In this document: positions 11,260 through 19,572 of the stretch, in pieces
How the letters are laid out: each line of letters starts with the position of its first letter
How positions within the stretch are numbered: the first letter of the stretch is position 1
NCBI GenBank assembly: GCA_937921695.1
Contig: CAKZTZ010000018.1
Location: forward strand, 1 to 64,000
Reading direction: 5' to 3'
DNA: 64,000 nt
Source: an uncultured Sulfolobales archaeon
Lineage (GTDB): Archaea; Thermoproteota; Thermoprotei_A; Sulfolobales; Acidilobaceae
Made by a program: the position numbers and the translations under genes
Notes under the pieces: model-generated
Database searches by the model: none
What the model saw: only the letters and a program-made list of their open reading frames with translations
Told to the model about the DNA's origin: nothing

Positions 11260-12133
11260 GTTGAACACTTACATGGAACTTTTGAAGCCTAAACTAACAC
11301 TATCCACAGTACTAGCAGCCCTTGGAGGAGCATTCTACCTTGGGCCTCCTCAAACCCCCTTCGAGTGGACCCTTATAACCCTAGTCTTAGTTGGGGTCAC
11401 ACTAGCTAACATGAGCGTTCACGCAATAGACGATTACATGGAATATAGGGAAGGCCTCGGCCCCCTAACACCTAGGACCCCCCTAGCTGGTAAAGTCCTA
11501 GTAGGGGATCTCGTATCGCCAGGTGAAGCCTTAGCTTTATTCGCTATAACAGCTGTCCCCGCTCTAATAATAGGAGTGTATTTCACACTGCTTAGGGGGC
11601 TCTTAATCCTAATACTGGTCTTCATAGGGGTCACCATGATATTCACATACAGTATTTTCATTTCAAGAACAGGCCTAAGCGAGCCTATAGTATGGCTGAA
11701 AGGCATCCTAGTCTTCGCGGGCAGCGTCTACGCTGTGAAAGGCCTAATACCCTCCGAGGCTTTCATAGTAGGCACCATCTACGGGTGCACTTCAGCCTAC
11801 TCCCTCTACATAGCCCACACACCGCCAGCCGAAGGATATAAAGCTATGGGGAAGAAACACCTTCCAGTAATCCTAGGCCCTAGAGCGTGGGCAGGCGCCA
11901 CCGCCATAGCGATAACAGCAGTAGCATTCCTAGTATTATCCATCCTAGTGGGGATCCTAACACCCCTAGCATCCATAGCACTAATACCCGCACTAGCCCT
12001 CGTACATATATCGACAACACTAAAAACTAGAAACGAAGAGGAACTCAACAAGACAGCGAGGAAAGCCTTCAAAACAGCTAGAATAACAGACCTCACCCTA
12101 GTAATAGCCATAATAGCTTCCTCCATCCTCTAA
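11240..12133 (+). CDS. UbiA family prenyltransferase-like membrane protein
   Basis: A 297-residue protein with eight or nine transmembrane helices in the UbiA/MenA pattern. The first Asp-rich motif is present as HAIDDYMEYREG (about 61-72), followed by the usual TPLAGKVLVGDLVSP loop. The second motif, normally DxxxD before a GxxTLPVxLG sequence, is HTPPAEGYKAMGKKHLPVILG here (about 193-213): it keeps the G-LPV-LG tail but has lost the aspartates. UbiA enzymes bind the prenyl diphosphate through Mg held by both motifs, so the activity may be altered. Its start overlaps the UbiD gene by 20 bases, implying coupled translation. Candidate products include digeranylgeranylglyceryl phosphate or quinone precursors. 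Confidence 0.8.
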   Translation: MSMGLNKLNTYMELLKPKLTLSTVLAALGGAFYLGPPQTPFEWTLITLVLVGVTLANMSVHAIDDYMEYREGLGPLTPRTPLAGKVLVGDLVSPGEALALFAITAVPALIIGVYFTLLRGLLILILVFIGVTMIFTYSIFISRTGLSEPIVWLKGILVFAGSVYAVKGLIPSEAFIVGTIYGCTSAYSLYIAHTPPAEGYKAMGKKHLPVILGPRAWAGATAIAITAVAFLVLSILVGILTPLASIALIPALALVHISTTLKTRNEEELNKTARKAFKTARITDLTLVIAIIASSIL

Positions 12134-12613
12134 AAGGGAAAAATGATAACATCACGTTGCTGTCCAAGCTCGCTTCCGCGCGATTAGGCTATTTCCTAGT
12201 GTAAAATCTCTGGGGTTTCTTGGCTAACATGGTTACTTAGAGGTATCCGAGAACATAATATTACTTGAGAACTATGAGAATTTAGAGTTAAACTCTAAGG
12301 CTCTCTAATTTATCCATAGCAAGCCCGCCCTTATGACTACACGGCCGCCAGAGGCGGGAGCACCAAGACGGCAGTGTCCGCCTATGGAGCACCCGATGAG
12401 CCAGCAAGCACTGAGCGAGCTGGGGGGCCGGGCCCAATATCATAAAGAACAAAAACACCCATTATATTGAGTTCCGGCAACTGCCTCCCACTCGATCGCG
12501 GATCACAGACTCTCTCCTCGCCTATAAGAGTTTGGGCCCTGTTAATGTTTTTACCTAGCTTATAGTCTGGGATTCAGCTGTGGCCATGTTGGGTTTCACA
12601 TGGTTATAGCCTT
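12134..12613. other. Intergenic region with a possible decayed repeat copy
   Basis: No gene is seen. A G+C-rich block at about 12328-12435 includes a CCGCC/GGCGG hairpin, and a segment near 12386-12480 (CCCGATGAG...CAGCAAGCAC, then GAGTTCCGGC) resembles in order and spacing the decayed elements at 39.3 and 45.8 kb. Likeness is weak. The last 80 bases would hold the promoter of the next gene. Confidence 0.3.
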
Positions 12614-13171
12614 ATGGGTGGAGTTTGTGTTTTCAAGGATGCGAGGCTCGTCGAGGCGTGGAATATGGTATTTAAGGCTCACCATAATCCTACTGTGTTT
12701 AGAGGGGGTTCCTCATTGGTTGGCAAAAAAGTTGTTGTAGGGTCTGATGACGTGTACCCTGCTGCCAGGTTTGCTGTCGAGTATTTGAAGAGGAAGGGCT
12801 TTGAGGTCATTCTTTTAGGCTCTGTTAAGACTGGGAAGCCGGAGCCGTGGCCTAGAGTTGCTGTGGAGGCTGCTAGTATGGTGGCTAGAGGTGATGTTGA
12901 CTGGGGGATTCTAGTGTGCTATACTGGAACAGGGGTTTCCATAGCGGCCAACAAGGTTAGAGGTGTTAGAGCAGCTCTTTGTAATGATGCTCAGACAGCG
13001 CGGGGGGCTAGGTTGTGGAACGACGCTAACATACTGGCTATGAGTGGAAGGCTGGTTACAGAGGAGGTGGCCAGGGAGATAATAGATTCGTGGCTCTCCG
13101 TAGAGAATATAGATCCCTCGGAGGAGGATAATATAAGGTTCCTTAAAGAGTTCGACATGGGGAGATGCTAG
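12614..13171 (+). CDS. RpiB/LacAB family sugar-phosphate isomerase
   Basis: Predicted aldose-ketose isomerase of the ribose-5-phosphate isomerase B family, 185 residues. The core begins at VVVGSDDVYPAA (about 40-51) instead of the usual IGSDHAG, and contains CYTGTGVSIAANK (about 102-114, with the catalytic-type Cys) and GVRAALCNDAQTARGARLWNDANILAMSGR. About 35 extra residues precede the normal N-terminus. The substitution of the usual SDHAG His suggests a substrate other than ribose 5-phosphate. It overlaps the next small frame by 7 bases and sits in line with a polysaccharide flippase, so a role in sugar or surface-glycan metabolism is possible. Confidence 0.8.
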   Translation: MGGVCVFKDARLVEAWNMVFKAHHNPTVFRGGSSLVGKKVVVGSDDVYPAARFAVEYLKRKGFEVILLGSVKTGKPEPWPRVAVEAASMVARGDVDWGILVCYTGTGVSIAANKVRGVRAALCNDAQTARGARLWNDANILAMSGRLVTEEVAREIIDSWLSVENIDPSEEDNIRFLKEFDMGRC

Positions 13172-13395
13172 AGGCCATGCCTCTAATAGTGGGAAGGGCG
13201 GATACTCACAAGTACATGTCAATATTTAGGGTACTCTCAGCATACTGTGTAGCGAGAGGTTCCCAGTGTGTAAGCCCTAGGGTATTAGGCTCGACAAAGT
13301 TCCAAGTCCTGCTGCTGGAGCCGGCGACCCCACGGGCGGGGCTGGCCCCGCTGATTGGAGTATTGTTAAGTACTGTTGGCAGGGGAATGCTGTGA
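13165..13395 (+). CDS. Small hypothetical protein, coupled by overlaps
   Basis: A 76-residue frame whose ATG overlaps the stop of the isomerase gene and whose stop TGA overlaps the start of the flippase gene (4 bases). Such overlaps on both sides suggest a real, translationally coupled gene. The sequence is moderately hydrophobic with a Pro/Leu-rich middle (residues 45-70) and no motif I recognise. It may equally be a chance open frame in a 220-nt gap. Confidence 0.4.
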   Translation: MLEAMPLIVGRADTHKYMSIFRVLSAYCVARGSQCVSPRVLGSTKFQVLLLEPATPRAGLAPLIGVLLSTVGRGML

Positions 13396-14927
13396 GCGGC
13401 GTGAGAGATAGGGTTTTAAGAGGGGCGACACTATTAACGCTGGGATCTATAGTCTCGCTATTGTTAGCTTCTATAGGGAGCATAATCATAGCGAGAACCC
13501 TGGGGCCGGAGAACTACGGGCTCATAAGCATTTCAATGGTGATACCTACATTACTCATGGCTTTAAGCGACCTGGGTTTCGGGACGGCGCTCGCACGCTA
13601 CTCCTCAATAATTGACCCTAAGAAGACCACGTATATTTACACGGGGTTAACGTTCAAAACAACCGTAGCCATTATAGCCTCGGCGACCCTCCTAATATTA
13701 GCCCCTCAAATGGCGACCCTCCTAGGTAGGCCTGAAGTTGAAGGATACCTTAGGCTCCTCTCAGCTTTCGTGCTAATGGGAGTGTTAGGTTCAACTGTTA
13801 ACTCGATAGCTATAGGGCTTGGACTCTACGTTTTCGCTTCGCTCTTCCAGATAGTTTTAACAGCAATAAGAATAGTGGTGGCTATAGTGCTTGTCCTCGC
13901 AGGCTTCGGCGTTTGGGGCGCTCTTATGGGTCACGTGGTTGCCTGGAGTATCATAACAGTTGCAGGGCTCATAATAGTCTTGAAGGCTGTTGGGGGGTTT
14001 AGCCGCCCTTCTTTTAATGCCTTAAGGGAGCTCCTCTCATACTCTCTACCCCTCTACCTCCCAACTCTTATAGCTATACCTTTAAGTCAACTATACTACA
14101 TGCTCATGGTTAGGGTTTCAAGCAACTGGGAGATAGGGAACCTGGGGGTGGCAAACAACATCATGGCCCCCTTAGGGGCTGTAGGGGGCGCCATAACTGC
14201 TAGCCTAATATCCAGTCTCCCTACGATCCTCTCGAGCCCCCAAGATCTTAGAGTGGCGGCTAGAGAGGGGGCCTTATACACTTCGCTCATAATGCCGGCT
14301 CTCGCCGGCGGAGTCATAGTAGTATCCCAGCCTCTCATAATAACACTATATGGCGGCGAGTATTCCATGTCGCCCGTATACACTTCAATAATGGCTCTAG
14401 GAATATTCCTGGCACCCCTAGGCTCATACATTATAGGGCCGTACATGGCAACCATAGGAGCTACTAGGACTCTAATGAAGGTAGAGATTTTGGGGGCCAT
14501 AGTGAGCCTCCCAACATACGTAATCCTCGTTCTTAACATGGGAGTCATAGGCTACATTGTGGCAGGCCTGGTAACGACGCTGGTTAAAACTGTCTACGCC
14601 CTTAAAATAATAGGCGATATGGGGGCGCCGGTAGGCGTGAGGGAGAACGTTAAAATGGTAGCCCCCACGGTAATAGCTCTGACAACAGCGACCCCACTAA
14701 TACTAGCTCCCATCAGCATTATATTCAAATGGATACTAACACCCATGATATATGCTGGAACCCTAGCTCTACTGGTACCATTACTAGTGGGCGAAGAAAG
14801 GCTGGCCATGATAGCTAGAATGCTCTCTAAAACTGGAATACTCGGTATCCTAATAGCGTTCTTTATAAACATAGATATTAAAGTAGCAGCAAAAATATGG
14901 GGCTTAAGAGAGGAGAGAGAAGGCTAG
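13392..14927 (+). CDS. Polysaccharide flippase (Wzx/RfbX-like, MOP superfamily)
   Basis: A 511-residue integral membrane protein with about 12-14 helices. It opens with the family signature RVLRGATLLTLGSIVSLLLA and IIIARTLGPENYGLISI (about 6-52), followed by DLGFGTALARYSS, as in polysaccharide biosynthesis proteins that flip lipid-linked oligosaccharides or S-layer glycans across the membrane. The GTG start at 13392 overlaps the preceding small frame by 4 bases. The 3' end overlaps the convergent NOR gene by 4 bases. No glycosyltransferases are in the window to define its substrate. Confidence 0.85.
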   Translation: MSGVRDRVLRGATLLTLGSIVSLLLASIGSIIIARTLGPENYGLISISMVIPTLLMALSDLGFGTALARYSSIIDPKKTTYIYTGLTFKTTVAIIASATLLILAPQMATLLGRPEVEGYLRLLSAFVLMGVLGSTVNSIAIGLGLYVFASLFQIVLTAIRIVVAIVLVLAGFGVWGALMGHVVAWSIITVAGLIIVLKAVGGFSRPSFNALRELLSYSLPLYLPTLIAIPLSQLYYMLMVRVSSNWEIGNLGVANNIMAPLGAVGGAITASLISSLPTILSSPQDLRVAAREGALYTSLIMPALAGGVIVVSQPLIITLYGGEYSMSPVYTSIMALGIFLAPLGSYIIGPYMATIGATRTLMKVEILGAIVSLPTYVILVLNMGVIGYIVAGLVTTLVKTVYALKIIGDMGAPVGVRENVKMVAPTVIALTTATPLILAPISIIFKWILTPMIYAGTLALLVPLLVGEERLAMIARMLSKTGILGILIAFFINIDIKVAAKIWGLREEREG

Positions 14928-17116
14928 CCTTTAAGGGCCTTAGAGAGCCTCGTCACAATAGCGACCAGGAATACCAGTATGGCGAACGCTGCAACCATGT
15001 CACCTATAAATCTGAGCCATACGAACATCTGAGCATCAGACATACTCCAAATGCCGGGCCCTCCCCACGGGGACTCAATGATCTTGCCAGCCCAGTATCC
15101 CTGGCTAGTTATCAGGTCAAACTGTTTCAGCATGAGCGGGCCAAGGGATAGGAGCCCTTGGAGGTAGAAGCCTACAGCGTAAACCACTATCGCATACCTT
15201 AACCTCCTAAGCCACTCATCGCCAAAAGCTCCCGCAAGGTAGAAGGCTACAACCCACATTAGGATTGATGGGGCGCCGTAAGCCATAGGCATTGAGAGGT
15301 GGGCGTGAACCATAGTCCCCTGGCTCCCGTGAAGGTAGTAGTTGATTACAGGCATGTTTATCATTGCAGCGCCGAAAGCAACAACCCCTATAGCTCCACC
15401 GAATGCAGCCACTAATATGAACGTTATTATAGTCTTCTGGAGCTCGCCCCCAACCTTACCCTTAGCCCATAAGATCACGGCATACGCTATTAGGAAGCCT
15501 AGTGGGATCGCCTCTAGGGTGCTGAAAACAGCTCCCGTGTAGAGCCAGAATGTTGGCTGGCCTCCCCAGTAGTAGTGATGTGCTGTCCCTATCATACCTG
15601 TAGCTATCTCGAGGACGGCGTCTATGCCTGCAACGGCTAAACCCAACGCCGGGGGCACTACCCCCGTTAATACTAGGAGAAGCACTAGTATGGTTATAAC
15701 TATGGGTGGCCAGAACCCTTCAACGAAAGCGTGTATAATTATCCACCTGAAATATTCGTCGACAACAAAGTGGCTCCAAGGCCTGACTATGGGTAGGGAG
15801 CCCACAAAAGCCCCCACACCCATGCCTGCTAATGCTATCGATAGTATCCCGGAGAACGGCCTAGTAACTTCAGGCCCAACCTTGGAAGCCTTATAGAACT
15901 GGTAGGCTAAGTACCATGATAAGACAGCCACGAGGACAAGCCATAGGGTTCCCTGGCTTATTACAGGCCTCCCCTGGGAGCCTACTATGAACCATATTGG
16001 GTCGGGGATTAGCCTAAGATAGCTACCCCAAATCCCGAAGATTATGCCTAAAGCGGTGACCACTGTTGCTCCGAGAATTAGCGTGACTTTCCTGGCGCTA
16101 AGCTTAACCCCCAGATAGGGTAGGGCGAACAGCGAGAACGAGACCCAGGTGAGAACAATCCATAATATTGCTAGGTTGTAGTGGAAAGCTCTAGCTATAT
16201 TGAAGGGAAGTATCCATGTTAGGGGTGGGAGGCCGTAAAGGGATTCTCGTTCAACGTAGAGGTGCATAACATAGCCTCCTAGGAGTCCTTGGGCGGCTAG
16301 AAGTATTGGCGCGAGCGCGATGCCTATTAAAGCCAGTCTTTGAGCCCTATCCGGGGATGGGAGGCTCACAGTTATCCTAGGCTCATGCCACAGATCTATA
16401 AGCTTGATCATAATATAGCCTGCTATGGGCATTATTGCAAGTAGTAGTATGAAGAAGGTCACCCACGTCGCTTTAGTTACGTCGAGCGCGGGCTCAACGA
16501 TTCCAGGCATGTACGGGAAGCCGTTAGTATACCCCGCTAGCCCAGCCATAGCGCCCCACGTGAAGAAAGCTACTATCTTCCTAACCTCTCCCCTATCAGT
16601 TATCAAGTTAGGCTTTAAGCCGAACTCCGCAGCTCTAGGGCCGAAAACGCTGGCGAAATAGTCGACAGCCGCGTCGAAGCCCCTGCCAAACTCTTCGCTA
16701 ACAACAACCCTACCCTTATAGCCGTCGAGGAACGTCGCATGTGCAGGGTTAAACTCTACCTTTAAAAGCTCCCTGACCTTCTCTGCATCCCCGTCTAGCC
16801 TTATAGGCTGCTCTAGGCCCGCCTCCCTAGCTATTATTGCTAGGGTATACGCTGTATAATCCATTCCAAAGTAGCCTCCAAAGCCTAGGAAGCTACCGTA
16901 ATCGAGCAAGCCATACTTTTGCGCTAGAATCTTACCTTCAACTATGTCGCCACCCGTGAACAGCAGCCTACCATTTGAGGTTACAACCTCCTCAGGAATC
17001 GGAGGCATATGAGTGAAGGTGTAATAGGCCATAGCGAAGTAAACCACGTACACGAATATAGCCGCTATTAAAACCCATAGAGTCCATTTAGATTGTAGAG
17101 CCACTAGCGTCACCAT
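14924..17116 (-). CDS. norB: Nitric oxide reductase, quinol-type (qNOR/NorB)
   Basis: Haem-copper superfamily enzyme of 730 residues reducing 2 NO to N2O at the membrane with quinol electrons. The N-terminal extramembrane part (about 40-190) has the qNOR sequence GSFLGFGGYFGMDYTAYTL but no CXXCH, so no haem c. Low-spin haem ligands are candidates H285 (MHLYVERE) and H312 (AFHYNLAIL). FeB ligands are H462 in HAFVEGFW and H513/H514 in GTAHHYYWGG; the Glu in HAFVEGFW is the NOR-type FeB glutamate. VHAHLSM (about 602-608) gives the high-spin haem His. It follows the hemerythrin gene by 71 bases. I judge NOR rather than oxidase from the FeB glutamate. Confidence 0.9.
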   Translation of the reverse strand: MVTLVALQSKWTLWVLIAAIFVYVVYFAMAYYTFTHMPPIPEEVVTSNGRLLFTGGDIVEGKILAQKYGLLDYGSFLGFGGYFGMDYTAYTLAIIAREAGLEQPIRLDGDAEKVRELLKVEFNPAHATFLDGYKGRVVVSEEFGRGFDAAVDYFASVFGPRAAEFGLKPNLITDRGEVRKIVAFFTWGAMAGLAGYTNGFPYMPGIVEPALDVTKATWVTFFILLLAIMPIAGYIMIKLIDLWHEPRITVSLPSPDRAQRLALIGIALAPILLAAQGLLGGYVMHLYVERESLYGLPPLTWILPFNIARAFHYNLAILWIVLTWVSFSLFALPYLGVKLSARKVTLILGATVVTALGIIFGIWGSYLRLIPDPIWFIVGSQGRPVISQGTLWLVLVAVLSWYLAYQFYKASKVGPEVTRPFSGILSIALAGMGVGAFVGSLPIVRPWSHFVVDEYFRWIIIHAFVEGFWPPIVITILVLLLVLTGVVPPALGLAVAGIDAVLEIATGMIGTAHHYYWGGQPTFWLYTGAVFSTLEAIPLGFLIAYAVILWAKGKVGGELQKTIITFILVAAFGGAIGVVAFGAAMINMPVINYYLHGSQGTMVHAHLSMPMAYGAPSILMWVVAFYLAGAFGDEWLRRLRYAIVVYAVGFYLQGLLSLGPLMLKQFDLITSQGYWAGKIIESPWGGPGIWSMSDAQMFVWLRFIGDMVAAFAILVFLVAIVTRLSKALKG

Positions 17117-17187
17117 GCCTCAGAATAACATAGACAAGACTATTATGTGTGGTTCCTAAAATTTTAGTCATACTATATTAGTTCAAA

Positions 17188-17739
17188 CTATTTAAGCTCG
17201 GCTTCTAGTTTATCAATTTTCGAGACTAGCTCTTCATGCCTCCCTTCTCCAAGTTTTTCAACTTCTATATGCTCGAACTCCTCTGAGAGCTCCTTAAGGT
17301 CTTCACTGTCTAGAACCGCTCTAGCCATGTTGAATAGAATGTTATCCTCCTTGAAAATGTGTTCTCTGAGCAGCCTCACGTAGGCTACGGCGTTCTCCAA
17401 AATGTCTTCTTTTGCCTCCTCCTTTCCCGAGTAGTATTTCTCGACAGAGTCTTTTATGGCCCTTACGTAGCTTCTCCCCAGCTCGTGTTCTACGAGCATG
17501 ACACCTATAGGGCCTCCTTCCCTCGGGATCCCTTTTAACTCGAGTTTTGGAAATAGTGATGCTTCCTCTTTTCCGTGATGGCATTTGTCTGTGAATTCCC
17601 TGAAGAAGTTTATCAGTTCTTGGAAGAAGCTCTTATCTATAGTTTCACCACTGTAAACCCTGTAAGCTGCCTCTTCTAGGAGCTTGATAGCTCTCTCTAT
17701 GACCCTATGTTCGATCATGAGGTTTTCTATCGGGTCCAT
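17188..17739 (-). CDS. Hemerythrin (HHE) domain di-iron protein
   Basis: A 183-residue four-helix HHE protein. Candidate di-iron ligands are H11, H54 with E58 (KCHHGKEEA), H85 with E84/E86 (LVEHE) and H127 with E131 (REHIFKED), in the hemerythrin order. Relatives bind O2 or NO, or repair iron-sulfur centres damaged by NO (RIC/YtfE type). It is first in a minus-strand operon with the nitric oxide reductase, so an NO-linked role is the best guess. The acidic, charged C-terminus (150-183) is an extra helix. Promoter: TATA-like ATATATAAA at 17776-17784 beside the palindrome at 17787-17806. Confidence 0.87.
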   Translation of the reverse strand: MDPIENLMIEHRVIERAIKLLEEAAYRVYSGETIDKSFFQELINFFREFTDKCHHGKEEASLFPKLELKGIPREGGPIGVMLVEHELGRSYVRAIKDSVEKYYSGKEEAKEDILENAVAYVRLLREHIFKEDNILFNMARAVLDSEDLKELSEEFEHIEVEKLGEGRHEELVSKIDKLEAELK

Positions 17740-17775
17740 TTATAGAGCCCCCCGAGAGCCGGCTGCCCTTAAAGT

Positions 17776-17822
17776 TTATATATGGGCCTCCTAACATTTT
17801 AGGAGGATCTATATTAAAGTTT
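17776..17822. promoter_or_regulatory. Divergent NOR/regulator promoter with central palindrome (candidate operator)
   Basis: A perfect 8-bp inverted repeat CCTCCTAA-cAtt-TTAGGAGG (17787-17806) lies between two divergent TATA-like boxes: ATATATAAA for the minus operon (17776-17784) and TATATTAAAG for the regulator gene (about 17810-17819). It covers the BRE position of both promoters. The sequence AAAGTTTAT occurs on both sides (17771-17779, 17816-17824). Binding of the adjacent Bat-type regulator here is inferred. Confidence 0.6.
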
Positions 17823-17860
17823 ATCAGGATGGTTTCCACCTTACACCATAGGAGGCTTAC

Positions 17861-18490
17861 ATGCCTAGAAGCAGGGTCGTTGACATAACTGTTAGGGTTT
17901 GGAGGCCAGACTGCCCCCTCATGATCCTCGTTAAAGAGCTTAAGCTTAAACCTAGATTCCACATAGTAGCAGTGCAGGGCAGGGAGAGCAGGCATATAAT
18001 AGAGCTAGCTCCAGGCGACCAGCCAAACTATATAGCTAAACTTCTTAAAGAACACAGGCTCAAAGCTAAAATTGTAGATAGGAGCAGGGGCCTACTATGG
18101 GTTGATAACGCGGAAAACTGTAGCTTCTGCAGGACTATAAGCGAGCTCAGAGGCATAATTGCATCCCTGACGTTAGACGATGACGGCAATACTATCTATA
18201 GGGCGTTAATGCCGAGTAGAATAGCTGCTTCAAGGCTAATATCGAGGCTTAAAGCTAAAGGTTTAGAGCCGGAGCTCCTAGAGAGAAACAGTATGCTCAT
18301 TCCAAAGCTTACACTAAGGCAAGTTCAAGTTCTAACAATAGCCTATGAGAGGGGGTTCTTCGACGTGCCGAAAAAAGTAAACCTAGAAATGCTCTCTAAA
18401 ACACTCGGCGTGAAACCTTCAACCCTAGATGAGATCTTAAGGAAAGCCGTTAAGAAACTTATAGAGTCTTATGTGACTGTTGAGAAGTGA
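17861..18490 (+). CDS. Bat-type HTH transcriptional regulator with cysteine-bearing sensor domain
   Basis: The C-terminal residues 150-205 (LTLRQVQVLTIAYERGFFDVP...LGVKPSTLDEILRKAVKKL) are a clear bacterio-opsin-activator HTH (HTH_10). The N-terminal 140 residues form a small sensor domain with Cys18 (RPDC) and a CxxC at 87-90 (CSFC), able to bind iron, zinc or a cluster. Haloarchaeal relatives with cysteines (NarO/DmsR type) sense anoxia. Transcribed away from the hemerythrin-NOR operon with 121 bases between start codons and a palindrome in the middle, it is the likely NO or redox regulator of that operon. GGAGG lies at about 17851, before the ATG. Confidence 0.82.
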   Translation: MPRSRVVDITVRVWRPDCPLMILVKELKLKPRFHIVAVQGRESRHIIELAPGDQPNYIAKLLKEHRLKAKIVDRSRGLLWVDNAENCSFCRTISELRGIIASLTLDDDGNTIYRALMPSRIAASRLISRLKAKGLEPELLERNSMLIPKLTLRQVQVLTIAYERGFFDVPKKVNLEMLSKTLGVKPSTLDEILRKAVKKLIESYVTVEK

Positions 18491-18617
18491 AGTTAAACAA
18501 TATAGCTTATGTAAAGTTAAGTAGTCCAACACTGGATATTGTGAGAATCGAGAGTAAAGTTTATCTACCCTAATACTCATAGGTTTATCACTGAAACCCA
18601 GGGGGTGGGATGTTGAC

Positions 18618-19571
18618 GTGGCTAGGGTTAGAGCTAGAGCTTATTCTAGTTCCGCTAACCTAGGCTCCGGGTTTGACGTTCTAGCTGTAGCCCTAGACTC
18701 GTACTATGATGAAGTCCTAGTTGATGTTGAACGTGGGAGCGGCTTTGTTAATGTTATCAACGTCTCCGGACCTTATAGTTATGCTGTTAGTAGGGGTGAA
18801 AATAATATTGCCGTGTTCGCCGTAAAACTTCTAATGGAGAGGTTTGGAGTTCACGATCTAAACGTTAACATTAGCCTTTGGAAAGGCATCCCTGTCAGCA
18901 TGGGTTTAGGAGGCAGCGGGGCTTCGGCAGTTGCAGCTATAGCTGCTGCTAGTAGGGCTATGGGTTTAAACTTAGACGCTACTACTATAGCGGAGATTGG
19001 GGGCATGTCTGAGGCTTTAGTTTCTGGGGATCAGCATTTCGATAATGCTTCTGCATCCGCTTTCGGCGGTCTCGTAATTATAGTGTCGAGCAAGCCCCCT
19101 ATAGCTGTTAGGAGCGTTAAGCTTGAGGGGATATTTTTCATAGTATCAGTCCCTAAGGTAGATCCTCTACCGAGTAAAACTAGAATTATGAGGAGTGTTC
19201 TGCCGAGGAGTGTGGATTTAAAGGTGCATGTGGAAGCGAGTTCTAGGCTCACATCACTCTTATATGGTTTAATTAAAGGGGACTTAGAGGCTTTGAGCCT
19301 GGGGTTAAACGATGTAATAGTTGAGCCTGCAAGGTCTAAATATGTGCCCTGCTATGACCTGGTTAAAGAATATTCTAGGAAAGGCGGGGCTCTAGGCTCT
19401 GTCATAAGCGGGGCAGGCCCAGCTATGTTAACCCTAGCGGCTTCAAGAGAGAAACTAGACAGTATAGTTAGATGGGTTGAGAGGGCTTACACAGAATGCG
19501 GCATCGAAGCTGATATTAGAATAGCCGGGGTAGCCCCCGGGGTGCAAACGTGGGTTGAGGAGGTGGGCTGA
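18618..19571 (+). CDS. thrB: Homoserine kinase
   Basis: GHMP-fold kinase of 317 residues that phosphorylates homoserine on the way to threonine. N-terminal AYSSSANLGSGFDVLAVAL and the phosphate-binding loop PVSMGLGGSGASAVAA (about 91-106) are the family signatures, and GSVISGAGPAMLTLA near 258-272 is the third GHMP motif. Starts with GTG at 18618 behind GGGGGTGGG. A TATA-like AAAGTTTATC lies at about 18557. It is followed directly by a PLP enzyme of cysteine/methionine metabolism, whose ATG lies one base after the stop; the pair uses homoserine-derived metabolites. Confidence 0.9.
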   Translation: MARVRARAYSSSANLGSGFDVLAVALDSYYDEVLVDVERGSGFVNVINVSGPYSYAVSRGENNIAVFAVKLLMERFGVHDLNVNISLWKGIPVSMGLGGSGASAVAAIAAASRAMGLNLDATTIAEIGGMSEALVSGDQHFDNASASAFGGLVIIVSSKPPIAVRSVKLEGIFFIVSVPKVDPLPSKTRIMRSVLPRSVDLKVHVEASSRLTSLLYGLIKGDLEALSLGLNDVIVEPARSKYVPCYDLVKEYSRKGGALGSVISGAGPAMLTLAASREKLDSIVRWVERAYTECGIEADIRIAGVAPGVQTWVEEVG

Positions 19572-19572
19572 G

